In this document: positions 14,445 to 21,321 of the stretch, piece after piece | How the letters are laid out: every line of letters starts with the position of its first letter | How positions within the stretch are numbered: position 1 is the stretch's first letter | IMG/VR virus record: IMGVR_UViG_3300025154_000350 | Location: 1-26,554 of that record | DNA from: a virus | DNA length: 26,554 bases | Direction: 5' to 3' (one strand) | Notes under the pieces: model-generated | What the model saw: only the letters and a program-made list of their open reading frames with translations | The model's database searches: none | What the model was told of the DNA's origin: nothing | Translations under genes and position numbers: made by a program

Positions 14445-15179
14445 TCACTTTTTCCTTATGGTCACACTAGGATCGCCCACGTCGTAGCAACTCTTGACTT
14501 CCGGGTTGCGCTCGACATAAGCATCCAACCGCTTGGCGTTCCATGTCTTCTTACCTTTGACATAGATTGCCTGATAGTGCGTACCATCAACCGTGTATCC
14601 GATCTCTTTGGTGGCTGTCTTGATCTCGCTCTTGAGCTTCTCGATGTTCTCCTCAACTGCCTGACGTGATCCTGCAAACTCAGCTTCAATGTCAGCCTTG
14701 CGTTTTGCAACATCTGCGTAGACCGCTCGTGTACCGTCGTTGATATCCGCTTCAAGTTCCAGCCTGTCGTTATTGATCTGTTCGCGGATAGCCGCCATTT
14801 GTCTGGCGTCAAACTCTTGTATTCGGTTGCGCTGCCGGTCGATCTCGGCCAGTGCTTCTTTGATCTCGTCAGGAACAACAATCTTTGCGAGGCCGGCAGT
14901 TATTAGTTCACGGTGGGCTTTCAGTGCTGGTTGATACTTATTCTCAACCTCGCCCAATAACTTCATTCCGTTGGCCACGATCGCCTCAACCTCAGCCGGG
15001 ATCTTCACTTCTTCCAGCAGTTCACGTTTTTTGATCTCGATCAGGTCACGCTGTGATTCAAATTCTGTCAGTTGATCCAACTTTTCCTTGATGTATTCTT
15101 CAGTGGATGGTATTCCCCTGGCGGCTGCTGCGAACAATCCGGCTGCGCCTGTCTTGTATTCTGCATTATTTTCTGTCAT
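14445..15179 (-). CDS. Coiled-coil protein of the early module, unknown
   Basis: The start is ATG 15179, with GAGGAGG 7 nt before it; an upstream ATG at 15239 in frame is not preceded by a site. The 244-residue product is largely long charged helices (about 25-195, for example EIDRQRNRIQEFDARQ and ADIEAEFAGSRQAVEENIE), predicting an extended coiled coil. A short C-terminal domain (YTVDGTHYQAIYVKGKKTW and ESCYDVG-type sequence) resembles the ends of conserved phage proteins near recombination genes. Its neighbour at 15261 is such a candidate. The function is unknown, but an accessory role in recombination or DNA binding fits its place. Confidence 0.55.
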   Translation of the reverse strand: MTENNAEYKTGAAGLFAAAARGIPSTEEYIKEKLDQLTEFESQRDLIEIKKRELLEEVKIPAEVEAIVANGMKLLGEVENKYQPALKAHRELITAGLAKIVVPDEIKEALAEIDRQRNRIQEFDARQMAAIREQINNDRLELEADINDGTRAVYADVAKRKADIEAEFAGSRQAVEENIEKLKSEIKTATKEIGYTVDGTHYQAIYVKGKKTWNAKRLDAYVERNPEVKSCYDVGDPSVTIRKK

Positions 15180-15260
15180 AATAAACCTCCTCGAATGTAA
15201 TCCCCACCTTGCCGTCAAGCCATTCAGCGGCAATGTCACGCACAGGGTAGGGATTGGGTA

Positions 15261-16166
15261 TTAGCTGCTGGCTTGCGCCTTTGCATCGTCCACGAACTGC
15301 TTGAGATCCTTATACATTGATCGGATCTTATCAATGGTCACGTTCTCAGGGATCTCCTCAGCGAAGAGACCGAGGGCAGCCGCGTCCAGTTCCAGTTCCT
15401 TGTACAGTCGGATGCCTTTTTCAATGGGGCTTTCCTTGACAGCTTCTTTCTTGGCTGCTGGCTGTGCTGGTGTGGCTGGTACATCCACAAATTGACCGGG
15501 CAGGAAGTCGTCAATGTCTTGGGTAAAGTATTCGCTCATTCCAGTTGCTATCAGGGTAGCGGCAACCAGAGCGCGCTTATCCGCCATTTTCAGGATCGTA
15601 TTTACCAGGTCGGATACATCCGGGTTCTTGACCTGCCCGACATCCTGCCCGGTGATCGCTGTATCTGCATCCGCAAACTTGGCACCGCATCCGCCTTTCT
15701 TGGCGAAGCACAACCACCCACCGCCGTACTCAGCCTTACCTTTGATGATGGTTGGCTTTCCACAATTCGGGCAAACCCGCTCACCGCCGCGATAGCGATA
15801 TTTCTTCTCCCATGAATTGCAGGAGCCGTCCACACTAGCTACCAGTTGATCGCCGCGCCAAAGATTGCAAGTGCGGCGATAAAAGAAAAATGGTTCGCCG
15901 CCGTGCTGTTCGCCTGTCCAATCATTGACCACCTCAGCGTCAACGAAGCGGGGAGATAAACCGAAAAACGATGTGGCTTTTTCGGCACCGGCTTTCAAAA
16001 GGGTTGGCTTGGTTGATCCTGGAATAATGCCATAATCAACGTCCGCTTTCATAATGCCGTCAATCAAATCTTTCTTCGCTTGATACGCTGCCAGCGCATC
16101 CTTGACGGTGACTACAGGAGCCATAAACCCTGCTTGTTGGCTGACTACGATCTCATTTCTTGTCAT
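15261..16166 (-). CDS. Conserved phage zinc-ribbon protein, possible recombination/ssDNA-binding function
   Basis: This 301-residue protein has GAGGAGG 7 nt before its ATG. The N-terminal domain contains DYGIIPGSTKPTLLKAGAEKA (44-64), then a zinc site CPNC (132-135) with C153 and C160 (WLCFAKKGGCGAKF), then KNPDVSDLVNTILKMADKRALVAAT (180-204). This order is familiar from a widespread phage family in recombination/replication regions, usually called hypothetical. The NTILKMADKRA stretch loosely recalls annealing proteins, but I cannot place it in RecT, Erf or Rad52. The C-terminal part is a Pro/Ala-rich linker followed by a helical tail. A DNA-annealing or ssDNA-binding role is inference. Confidence 0.6.
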   Translation of the reverse strand: MTRNEIVVSQQAGFMAPVVTVKDALAAYQAKKDLIDGIMKADVDYGIIPGSTKPTLLKAGAEKATSFFGLSPRFVDAEVVNDWTGEQHGGEPFFFYRRTCNLWRGDQLVASVDGSCNSWEKKYRYRGGERVCPNCGKPTIIKGKAEYGGGWLCFAKKGGCGAKFADADTAITGQDVGQVKNPDVSDLVNTILKMADKRALVAATLIATGMSEYFTQDIDDFLPGQFVDVPATPAQPAAKKEAVKESPIEKGIRLYKELELDAAALGLFAEEIPENVTIDKIRSMYKDLKQFVDDAKAQASS

Positions 16167-16178
16167 TGTCTTGCCTCC

Positions 16179-16523
16179 TCAAAACGGTAAAAATTCGGAT
16201 AAAATGCTGCGCTGTGTATCGCGCAGGTCTTGCTCGTCTGCTGCTCTTTCGATCTCATCCTGCATCCGATCTTCATAGACCAGCTCGGATTGCATAGCTG
16301 CCAGCCGCTCCACCATCAGCGGGTACATCTCGCCTCTGCTCTGCTCCGGTCGACTGAAGAACCATTCCTCACAGTCGGGATCAATGTCCATCAGTTCTCT
16401 GGCGACCCGGTTGTATTCCCTCAGCCAGACTGCGTTACGATCAGCTTCTAATTCTTCCCGCAATTGCCGCTTTTCGATCCTTGCTGCCATTCCTGTGCAT
16501 TTGCCGTTCAAAGTGCGTGCCAT
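16179..16523 (-). CDS. Hypothetical charged helical protein
   Basis: This 114-residue protein has GGAGG 8 nt before an ATG that overlaps the upstream stop as TAATG. It is highly charged and helical (RIEKRQLREELEADRNAVWLREY in parts, and DEIERAADEQDLRDTQRSIL), with one cysteine pair far apart. The N-terminal MARTLNGKCTGMAARIEK is basic and may contact nucleic acid. It lies between the zinc-ribbon protein and a 62-residue unknown. No family is recognised. Confidence 0.5.
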   Translation of the reverse strand: MARTLNGKCTGMAARIEKRQLREELEADRNAVWLREYNRVARELMDIDPDCEEWFFSRPEQSRGEMYPLMVERLAAMQSELVYEDRMQDEIERAADEQDLRDTQRSILSEFLPF

Positions 16524-16711
16524 TATTTTTCCTCCAGTTCGACAATTCTTTGGTGCAAATTATCAATCACCTCAACCATGTATTTCATGGTATCCAGGAG
16601 CATAAAGTCCATGTGCGTCATATAGGGCGCGCCGGGGATGGTGTCGTTATCTCCATTATATTTTTCTTCCAACTGATTGATTCTGCGCTTTACATTTTCT
16701 GTGTTTACCAT
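16523..16711 (-). CDS. Hypothetical small protein (62 aa)
   Basis: The start is placed at the second of two adjacent ATGs (16711), 4 nt after GGAGG; the first at 16714 is only 1 nt from it. The short, acidic product has an N-terminal helix (ENVKRRINQLEEKY) and a C-terminal coiled-coil-like helix (MKYMVEVIDNLHQRIVELEEK in parts). Its stop overlaps the next gene's start, so it is translated with its neighbour. No function is evident. Confidence 0.5.
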   Translation of the reverse strand: MVNTENVKRRINQLEEKYNGDNDTIPGAPYMTHMDFMLLDTMKYMVEVIDNLHQRIVELEEK

Positions 16712-16828
16712 CATTCCTCCAATAACTACTTGATTTTTATATTCGGATGCTGTATCATGGAGTTGTCTTTTCCTCCTAGATTGGACACCCGACTATTTGC
16801 CGCCTGCCTGCACCGGGCGGCATTTAGG
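16712..16828 (-). other. Gene-poor gap with a hairpin, an orphan Shine-Dalgarno and a 10-residue ORF
   Basis: Just after the RHH stop, GCCGCC (16804-16799 region) and GGCGGC (16821-16816) can form a 6-bp stem with an 11-nt loop, but no T-run follows, so it is a poor terminator. Downstream is a strong AGGAGG followed 13 nt later by a start (16758) of a 10-residue frame ending at 16726. A leader peptide, a degenerate gene start or nothing are all possible. Confidence 0.3.
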
Positions 16829-17131
16829 TTAAGCGTAGATACCTTCACCTGCAAGATAATCGTGTTCATCCTGAGACATTGGCGCATCGTCAGAGTAATC
16901 AATCCCAGCCACTGGTTTTCGACCATGTTGTTTCTCGAAACTCAGTGGAAAACTTTTGATACCCTTCTCGCTGATGGTTCCGACCAAAGGAATTTTAGCG
17001 ATAAGCCATTCCTTTTCAATAAGGGTGCGGATAACCTCTGACATTGACATACCTTTTTCTTCCGCCAATGTTTCCAGCTTCGTTCTTACCTCACTGTCTG
17101 CCCTGAAAATAAATCTCTCATCTTTATTCAT
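16829..17131 (-). CDS. Ribbon-helix-helix (CopG/Arc-like) transcriptional regulator
   Basis: This 100-residue protein has a classic RHH core at about 5-42: strand ERFIFRA followed by helices SEVRTKLETLAEEKG and MSMSEVIRTLIEKEW. RHH proteins dimerise and insert the paired strands into the major groove of short palindromic operators. A perfect 12-bp palindrome overlaps its own -10, so autorepression is likely. It is the first gene of the minus-strand unit, transcribed from the divergent control region, and is a good candidate for the early-late switch. The remainder (43-100) is polar and lacks recognised motifs. Confidence 0.75.
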   Translation of the reverse strand: MNKDERFIFRADSEVRTKLETLAEEKGMSMSEVIRTLIEKEWLIAKIPLVGTISEKGIKSFPLSFEKQHGRKPVAGIDYSDDAPMSQDEHDYLAGEGIYA

Positions 17132-17142
17132 AGTACCTCCTT

Positions 17143-17154
17143 ATGTATATACAT
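17143..17154. promoter_or_regulatory. 12-bp palindrome, candidate RHH operator
   Basis: ATGTATATACAT is a perfect palindrome at 17143-17154 that overlaps the last two bases of the -10 at 17153-17158 and covers the predicted start site, just upstream of the RHH gene. A bound repressor dimer would block transcription from this promoter. The assignment to the RHH protein is inferred from position and site type. Confidence 0.5.
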
Positions 17155-17181
17155 TATATAACGTATGCACATCGAAGTCAA
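17153..17181 (-). promoter_or_regulatory. Strong sigma-70/sigma-A-type promoter for the RHH gene and early unit
   Basis: On the minus strand TTGACT (17181-17176) and TATAAT (17158-17153) are separated by exactly 17 bp, one base from full consensus. The start codon at 17131 is preceded by AAGGAGG. This would drive the whole early module unless terminated. Confidence 0.8.
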
Positions 17182-17200
17182 GCATTTTTGGAAACTCGTT

Positions 17201-17243
17201 TTGACCAATCTATTGTCTAATCAACTAAAATATGTTGTACAAT
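17201..17243 (+). promoter_or_regulatory. Weak candidate promoter(s) for the plus-strand late unit
   Basis: TTGACC (17201-17206) lies 19 bp before TAAAAT (17226-17231), and TTGTCT (17213-17218) lies 19 bp before TACAAT (17238-17243). Both have too long a spacer, so unaided promoter strength would be low, consistent with an activated late promoter. The first gene starts at 17290 behind AAGGAGA. Confidence 0.35.
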
Positions 17244-17289
17244 AATAAGTAATGGTTCCTGTTCGTTTTCGTTACGAAGGAGATATAAA

Positions 17290-17709
17290 ATGATGATTGA
17301 AAACTTGATAGCTGTAGCTGCCGTACTGCTCACCATCTCGTATGGGGTTGAAAGATTTATAGAAGTGTTCAAACCCCTGTTTGAAATGATCACGCATCCC
17401 AAGTGGCAAAGTTCCATCAAACTATTATCAGCCATCCTGATCGGCATAGCCTGCGCCTTCCTGCTGCAATTCAACCTGTTCCTAAAATTGGGCGTGAGTG
17501 TGGCGGACATCGTTGGTTATCTGTTTGCCGGACTGATCGCATCCACTGGCAGCACGACCATAAACCGATTGCTTGAATGGCTGAAAACCTTACGCAATGA
17601 TACAACCACAACCGTGACCAAGACCGTCGAGCTGCCCAAAGGCAACTCCGTGGTGGTCGTAGCTGAGACATCCAGCCAGAGCGCAAAAGATCCAATTGCA
17701 GTCGGATAG
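17290..17709 (+). CDS. Multi-pass membrane protein, holin candidate
   Basis: This 139-residue protein starts at ATG 17290 behind AAGGAGATATAAA. It has an N-terminal amphipathic/hydrophobic helix (about 3-18) followed by SYGVERFIEVFKPLFEM, then two clear spans at about 43-60 (IKLLSAILIGIACAFLL) and 70-88, and a hydrophilic Thr/Val-rich C-terminal tail. The VERFIEVFKPL pattern and the three-span layout resemble holin-like proteins of phages. It is the first gene of the plus unit, far from the endolysin on the other strand. Holin function is suggested by topology and company only. Confidence 0.5.
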   Translation: MMIENLIAVAAVLLTISYGVERFIEVFKPLFEMITHPKWQSSIKLLSAILIGIACAFLLQFNLFLKLGVSVADIVGYLFAGLIASTGSTTINRLLEWLKTLRNDTTTTVTKTVELPKGNSVVVVAETSSQSAKDPIAVG

Positions 17710-17715
17710 CCTGAA

Positions 17716-17997
17716 ATGGCGAACCCGATCACATCGCCGATACTGTACGGTATCTCCATCGCGGCACTTATTTACATGCTCCTGACCATTGGGGTCAGCC
17801 GCCGGAGAGTATGCAAGTTACTAGCAACAGCCTGCATAGCGCATATTGTTTTGTTCTACACTTACTTTCTTTTCTTCGGGGGGTATCCAGTCATCACCCC
17901 TGTCATCAACGGCTGGTCATCCGGCATCCGCGTCCATTCGATACTCACACTTGTCCTGATGACCACCAACTTCGCAAAGGTGAATCGATATGGATAA
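17716..17997 (+). CDS. Membrane protein (three spans), possible lysis-cassette component
   Basis: This 93-residue protein starts 6 bp after the previous stop with no clear ribosome binding site, so it is likely coupled. Hydrophobic spans lie at about 8-26 (ILYGISIAALIYMLLTIGV), 33-54 and 72-85, separated by a basic loop (SRRRVCK) that suggests an inside location after the first span. It ends inside the next gene by 8 bp. The size and topology suit a holin, antiholin or other small phage membrane protein, but I recognise no family. Confidence 0.45.
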   Translation: MANPITSPILYGISIAALIYMLLTIGVSRRRVCKLLATACIAHIVLFYTYFLFFGGYPVITPVINGWSSGIRVHSILTLVLMTTNFAKVNRYG

Positions 17998-18343
17998 TCT
18001 AACCACAATGATCCTTACCATCATAGGCAGCGGCATCCTGTCCACCATAATTGTTGTGTGGGGCAACCGGCACGTGACTGCCTCCAGCGCGGCGGAGAAC
18101 ATAACCAAAGCTGCCAACTCATTGATAGCGCCACTCGAAAAGGAAATATCAAAGCTGGTTGACCGGGTCCAGTTCCAGGAGACAACGATCAAGAGGCTGG
18201 AAGGCAAGATCAAGCAGCTGGACAAAATTAACGAACGCTGGGAATGTGAAAATCAGGAACTGCGCGAGCGCGTGAAATACCTGGAGGATATTATCTCTAG
18301 CAACGGGCTGGCGCACTTATTGAAACAGAAAGTAGGAAAATGA
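17990..18343 (+). CDS. Membrane-anchored coiled-coil protein
   Basis: This 117-residue protein has AAAGGTG 6 nt before its ATG and overlaps the gene before it. One N-terminal membrane span (about 5-24, TTMILTIIGSGILSTIIVVW) is followed by a long coiled coil (about 40-105, with KLVDRVQFQETTIKRLEGKI and ELRERVKYLEDIIS). This is the layout of small phage membrane proteins of the XhlA or spanin-like kind. It lacks a lipobox and the usual cell-envelope motifs, so the role stays open; it may work with the two membrane proteins before it. Confidence 0.5.
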   Translation: MDNLTTMILTIIGSGILSTIIVVWGNRHVTASSAAENITKAANSLIAPLEKEISKLVDRVQFQETTIKRLEGKIKQLDKINERWECENQELRERVKYLEDIISSNGLAHLLKQKVGK

Positions 18344-18972
18344 CGGACTATAAGAATAGGATAATATCTCACGGCAGCAAACCAGCAAGCCAGTTTATGG
18401 CGCATCCAAACAACTGGCGTAAGCATCCCAAGAATCAACGTTCAGCGGTTCGGGGATCACTTGAATCGTTGGGCTGGGTGGCTGAGGTGATCGAAAACAA
18501 AACCACAGGCAGGCTGATAGATGGACACGAGAGAGTGTGGAACGCATTACAGAACGGGGATGCTGAAGTACCTTTTATCCAGGTAGAATTGACCGAAGCG
18601 GAAGAGGCGCAAGCCCTGCTAAGTCTGGACGCAATCGCGGCGATGGCAGAAACAGACAGGGAACAGGTGAACGCATTACTGGAACAGGTGGAGACGGATA
18701 ATGCGGATGTTATGAATTTTCTTAACCAGTTTTCAGCAAGTAATGGAATTATAGAAGGTGTGGACTATGAGAAGGAATGGCAGGGGATGCCTGAGTTTGA
18801 GATGATGACAGATAAGTATAGAAGTTTAATAGTTCATTTCACTAATGCAGATGATTTGAAGGATTTTTGTAGTTTAGTTAATCAAGACGTAACCGATAAA
18901 ACCAAATTTATTTGGTATCCCGCTAAAGAAAAAAACGATCTAAAAAATTTGGAATTTACGAATGAATCCTAA
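18340..18972 (+). CDS. ParB-like nuclease-domain protein (phage ParB/Srx type)
   Basis: This 210-residue protein has an ATGA overlap with the preceding stop. Residues 12-105 form the ParB/Srx-type domain: NWRKHPKNQRSAVRGSLESLGW (25-46), then GRLIDGHERVWNAL (57-70) corresponding to the ParB arginine/glycine-rich box, then LLSLDAIAAMAE. After a helical section, DKYRSLIVHF, then TKFIWYP, match the C-terminal domain seen in phage proteins of the same type. Such proteins occur beside terminases and DNA-modification genes; biochemical activity in phage is unclear. Composition turns sharply AT-rich after about 18720, within the gene, suggesting that its C-terminal part came with the next gene. Confidence 0.7.
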   Translation: MTDYKNRIISHGSKPASQFMAHPNNWRKHPKNQRSAVRGSLESLGWVAEVIENKTTGRLIDGHERVWNALQNGDAEVPFIQVELTEAEEAQALLSLDAIAAMAETDREQVNALLEQVETDNADVMNFLNQFSASNGIIEGVDYEKEWQGMPEFEMMTDKYRSLIVHFTNADDLKDFCSLVNQDVTDKTKFIWYPAKEKNDLKNLEFTNES

Positions 18973-19840
18973 TTATCCTGTTTATGTCATTTCTAAAGGC
19001 AGATGGGAAACTCGTTTTACAAGTAAAGAGCTTGAATATTTGCACATTCCTTATCATATTGTAATCGAACCACAAGAATACAATAATTATGCAGCAGTAA
19101 TTGATCCAAAAAAAATATTAGTCCTTCCGTTTAGCAATCTAGGATATGGCGGCATACCTGCAAGGAATTGGGTTTGGGAACACTCTATAAGCATTGGTGC
19201 GGAACGGCATTGGATACTAGATGACAACATAAAAGGATTTAGTCGTGTTTACAAAAGCAAAAGATACAATATATCCGACGGCACTATTTTTAAAATTGCC
19301 GAAGATTTTACAGACAGATATAAAAATATTGCATTGTCTGGGATGCACTACAGAACTTTTATTCTCGGCGCACTAGACGACAAGAAAGGGAAACCGTTTT
19401 TGCTTAATCACAGGATTTATTCTTGTATTCTTATAAAAAACGATATTCCCTACAGATGGCGCGGGAGATATAACGAAGATACAGACTTATCCTTGAGAGT
19501 ATTAAAAGATGGTTGGTGTACTGTACTTTTTTGGTCATTTCTTGCAGATAAAGCACCTACAATGACAGTAAAAGGCGGAAATACCGAAAGTCTTTATAAT
19601 CTACAAAATGAGGATGGACGCTTATTAATGGCAAAGTCATTACAAGAACAGCATCCAGACGTTACAACTATAACCCGCAAGTGGGGACGCTGGCAGCATC
19701 AAGTAAACTATAAACCATTTAAGAATAATAAGTTGATAAGAAAAGAAGGTATCATAATCCCCGAGGGAATAAATAATTATGGGATGAAATTGGTACATAA
19801 ATTAGACATACAGAACGGAATCAGTACAGATGACAACTAA
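18962..19840 (+). CDS. TET-associated glycosyltransferase-like protein (DNA hypermodification)
   Basis: The 292-residue protein overlaps the ParB-like stop. Its N-terminus PVYVISKGRWETRFTSKEL (6-24), then IEPQEYNNYAAVIDP (35-49), LPFSNLGYGGIPARNWVWEHS (55-75 in parts) and the acidic WILDDNI (84-90) are the landmarks of the TAGT family, which adds sugars to 5-hydroxymethylcytosine in phage DNA. NEDTDL (171-176) is a second acidic cluster usual in GT-A-type enzymes. Known partners make 5-methylcytosine and then oxidise it with a TET/JBP dioxygenase; the cytosine-methyltransferase-like gene at 9901 is a candidate first step but no TET is visible here. The gene is AT-rich and may have been acquired recently. 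Confidence 0.8.
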   Translation: MNPNYPVYVISKGRWETRFTSKELEYLHIPYHIVIEPQEYNNYAAVIDPKKILVLPFSNLGYGGIPARNWVWEHSISIGAERHWILDDNIKGFSRVYKSKRYNISDGTIFKIAEDFTDRYKNIALSGMHYRTFILGALDDKKGKPFLLNHRIYSCILIKNDIPYRWRGRYNEDTDLSLRVLKDGWCTVLFWSFLADKAPTMTVKGGNTESLYNLQNEDGRLLMAKSLQEQHPDVTTITRKWGRWQHQVNYKPFKNNKLIRKEGIIIPEGINNYGMKLVHKLDIQNGISTDDN

Positions 19841-20141
19841 AGACCTAATCCCATTCGTCAAGGGTGATCCCCGCATAAACCGCAAAGGTCGCCCCAAGAG
19901 CTTCGATGCCCTCCGCAAACTTGCCGTACAGATAGCAGGTGAACAGGCTGGTGAAACCGAATTGACGCGGGTACAGCTTATGCTCAAGGCGATGGCAAGC
20001 AGCAAGAACCCACGCGATCGGGAATTGTTTTTGGCGTATGCTTACGGGAAACCTCGCGTTGATATGGACATTACCAGCGGGGGAAAGCCTCTTGACATCA
20101 CCCTGACATGGCGGACATTCGAGGAGCCTAAAGAAGAATGA
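19830..20141 (+). CDS. Small terminase subunit-like protein (DUF5681-type)
   Basis: This 103-residue protein overlaps the glycosyltransferase gene by 11 bp and the large terminase by 4 bp. It begins with a basic FVKGDPRINRKGRPKSFDALR segment (9-29 in parts), a pattern typical of the DUF5681/terminase-small family, followed by a helical section and a C-terminal GGKPLDITLTW tail. TerS proteins recognise the packaging site and regulate TerL. It is small for a full TerS, but its place directly before terL supports the assignment. Confidence 0.7.
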   Translation: MTTKDLIPFVKGDPRINRKGRPKSFDALRKLAVQIAGEQAGETELTRVQLMLKAMASSKNPRDRELFLAYAYGKPRVDMDITSGGKPLDITLTWRTFEEPKEE

Positions 20142-21319
20142 ATATCACGCTTCCAGCCTTACACGCCAAACAATCTGAAATAGCCACCCATCCGGCGCGC
20201 TACAAGGTCGTGGACTGCGGGCGTAGGTGGGGCAAGACGCGGCTGGCGGTTGTGCTGGCAATGGCTGAACTGCTGAAAGGCGGGGCGGTCATGTGGGTTG
20301 CCCCGTCCTACGACAAAGCAAACATCGGCTGGCGTCTATTTGAGGAACTATGCCTGCAATTGCCTATGGTCACTGTGCTCAGGGGAGAACGAAGGATCAC
20401 AACGGCTGCAGGCGGCTGGATAAATGTCTTATCTGCTGACAGTCAAGGCGGGTTGCGCGGTGAGGGTGCGTCTTTGGTCATAGTGGATGAGTGCGCTCAT
20501 GTCCGTGACTTCATGCGTGTCTGGGAGCAGGAATTGAGACCGGCATTGACAGACCGTAAAGGCAAGGCGGTTTTCATCTCCACGCCCAAAGGATTTAATC
20601 ACTTTTTCGAGTTATACCGACTGGGGCAGGGGGGCGGGGATTGGATGAGCTGGCAGATACCGTCATCATCCAACCCGTTTCTTGATCCGAAGGAATTGGA
20701 AGCTGCTGCCAAAGATTTACCGTCTCTGATTTACAGGCAGGAGTACGGCGCGGAGTTCGTACAATTGGCGGGAGCTTTATTCCGGCGCGAATGGTTTGAT
20801 GTCATCGAAACATTGCCGGCGATGTACAAGCAATCCAGGCATTGGGATCTGGCAGCCTCGCAAAAGACACAGGCTGATTTTACAGCCGGCGTCAAGGTTG
20901 GTATGACCGACACAGGCGATGCGATTGTCCAGGACGTGGTACACGGGCGTTGGGATTGGGCGTCATTGGTCAAGGTTATTGCTCAAACAGCATTGTCAGA
21001 CGGTCACGGCGTATCGCAGACCGTCGAGACCACCGGCACACAAAAGGGGATGCTTGACCTGCTGCTGGCGGAGCCGTCTTTGGCAGCAACCCCATTCAGG
21101 GGGATCAATCCGGTAAGTGATAAAATCACAAGGGCTAATACCTGGCTGGCACGAGCCGAACAACACAAGGTCAAGCTGCTGCGCGGAGCATGGAATAATG
21201 CCTGGCTGGATGAGGTTTGTGCATTTCCAGAATCGGAACATGATGACATGGTGGACGGCACGAGCGGAGCGTTTACCGATCTGGCTGACACAGGATTTGA
21301 GATCCTATTTGGAGCGTAA
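20138..21319 (+). CDS. terL: Large terminase subunit (packaging ATPase/nuclease)
   Basis: This 393-residue protein has Walker A at GRRWGKTR (28-35), Walker B at LVIVDE (113-118) with the catalytic Glu, and motif III-like FISTPKG (146-152). The C-terminal RNase H-like nuclease is marked by HWDLA (Asp237), Asp247 and HDDMVD (368-373). It drives ATP-powered packaging of DNA into the procapsid through the portal and cuts the concatemer. The ATGA overlap with the small terminase couples their translation. Its length is short-normal for the family and all key motifs are present, so it is probably functional. Confidence 0.95.
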   Translation: MNITLPALHAKQSEIATHPARYKVVDCGRRWGKTRLAVVLAMAELLKGGAVMWVAPSYDKANIGWRLFEELCLQLPMVTVLRGERRITTAAGGWINVLSADSQGGLRGEGASLVIVDECAHVRDFMRVWEQELRPALTDRKGKAVFISTPKGFNHFFELYRLGQGGGDWMSWQIPSSSNPFLDPKELEAAAKDLPSLIYRQEYGAEFVQLAGALFRREWFDVIETLPAMYKQSRHWDLAASQKTQADFTAGVKVGMTDTGDAIVQDVVHGRWDWASLVKVIAQTALSDGHGVSQTVETTGTQKGMLDLLLAEPSLAATPFRGINPVSDKITRANTWLARAEQHKVKLLRGAWNNAWLDEVCAFPESEHDDMVDGTSGAFTDLADTGFEILFGA

Positions 21320-21321
21320 AT

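Noticed and set aside
13966-14669. Long open frames on the plus strand rich in LRLAPRRSAP- and WLRSGWLR-type repeats
   Set aside because: They are by-products of the 15-bp repeat period of the pentapeptide gene, which keeps other frames open; there is no ribosome binding site and the minus frame gives a known fold.
15180-15260. 25-residue frame starting GTG between the coiled-coil and zinc-ribbon genes
   Set aside because: No binding site before the GTG, and it overlaps the next start in another frame.
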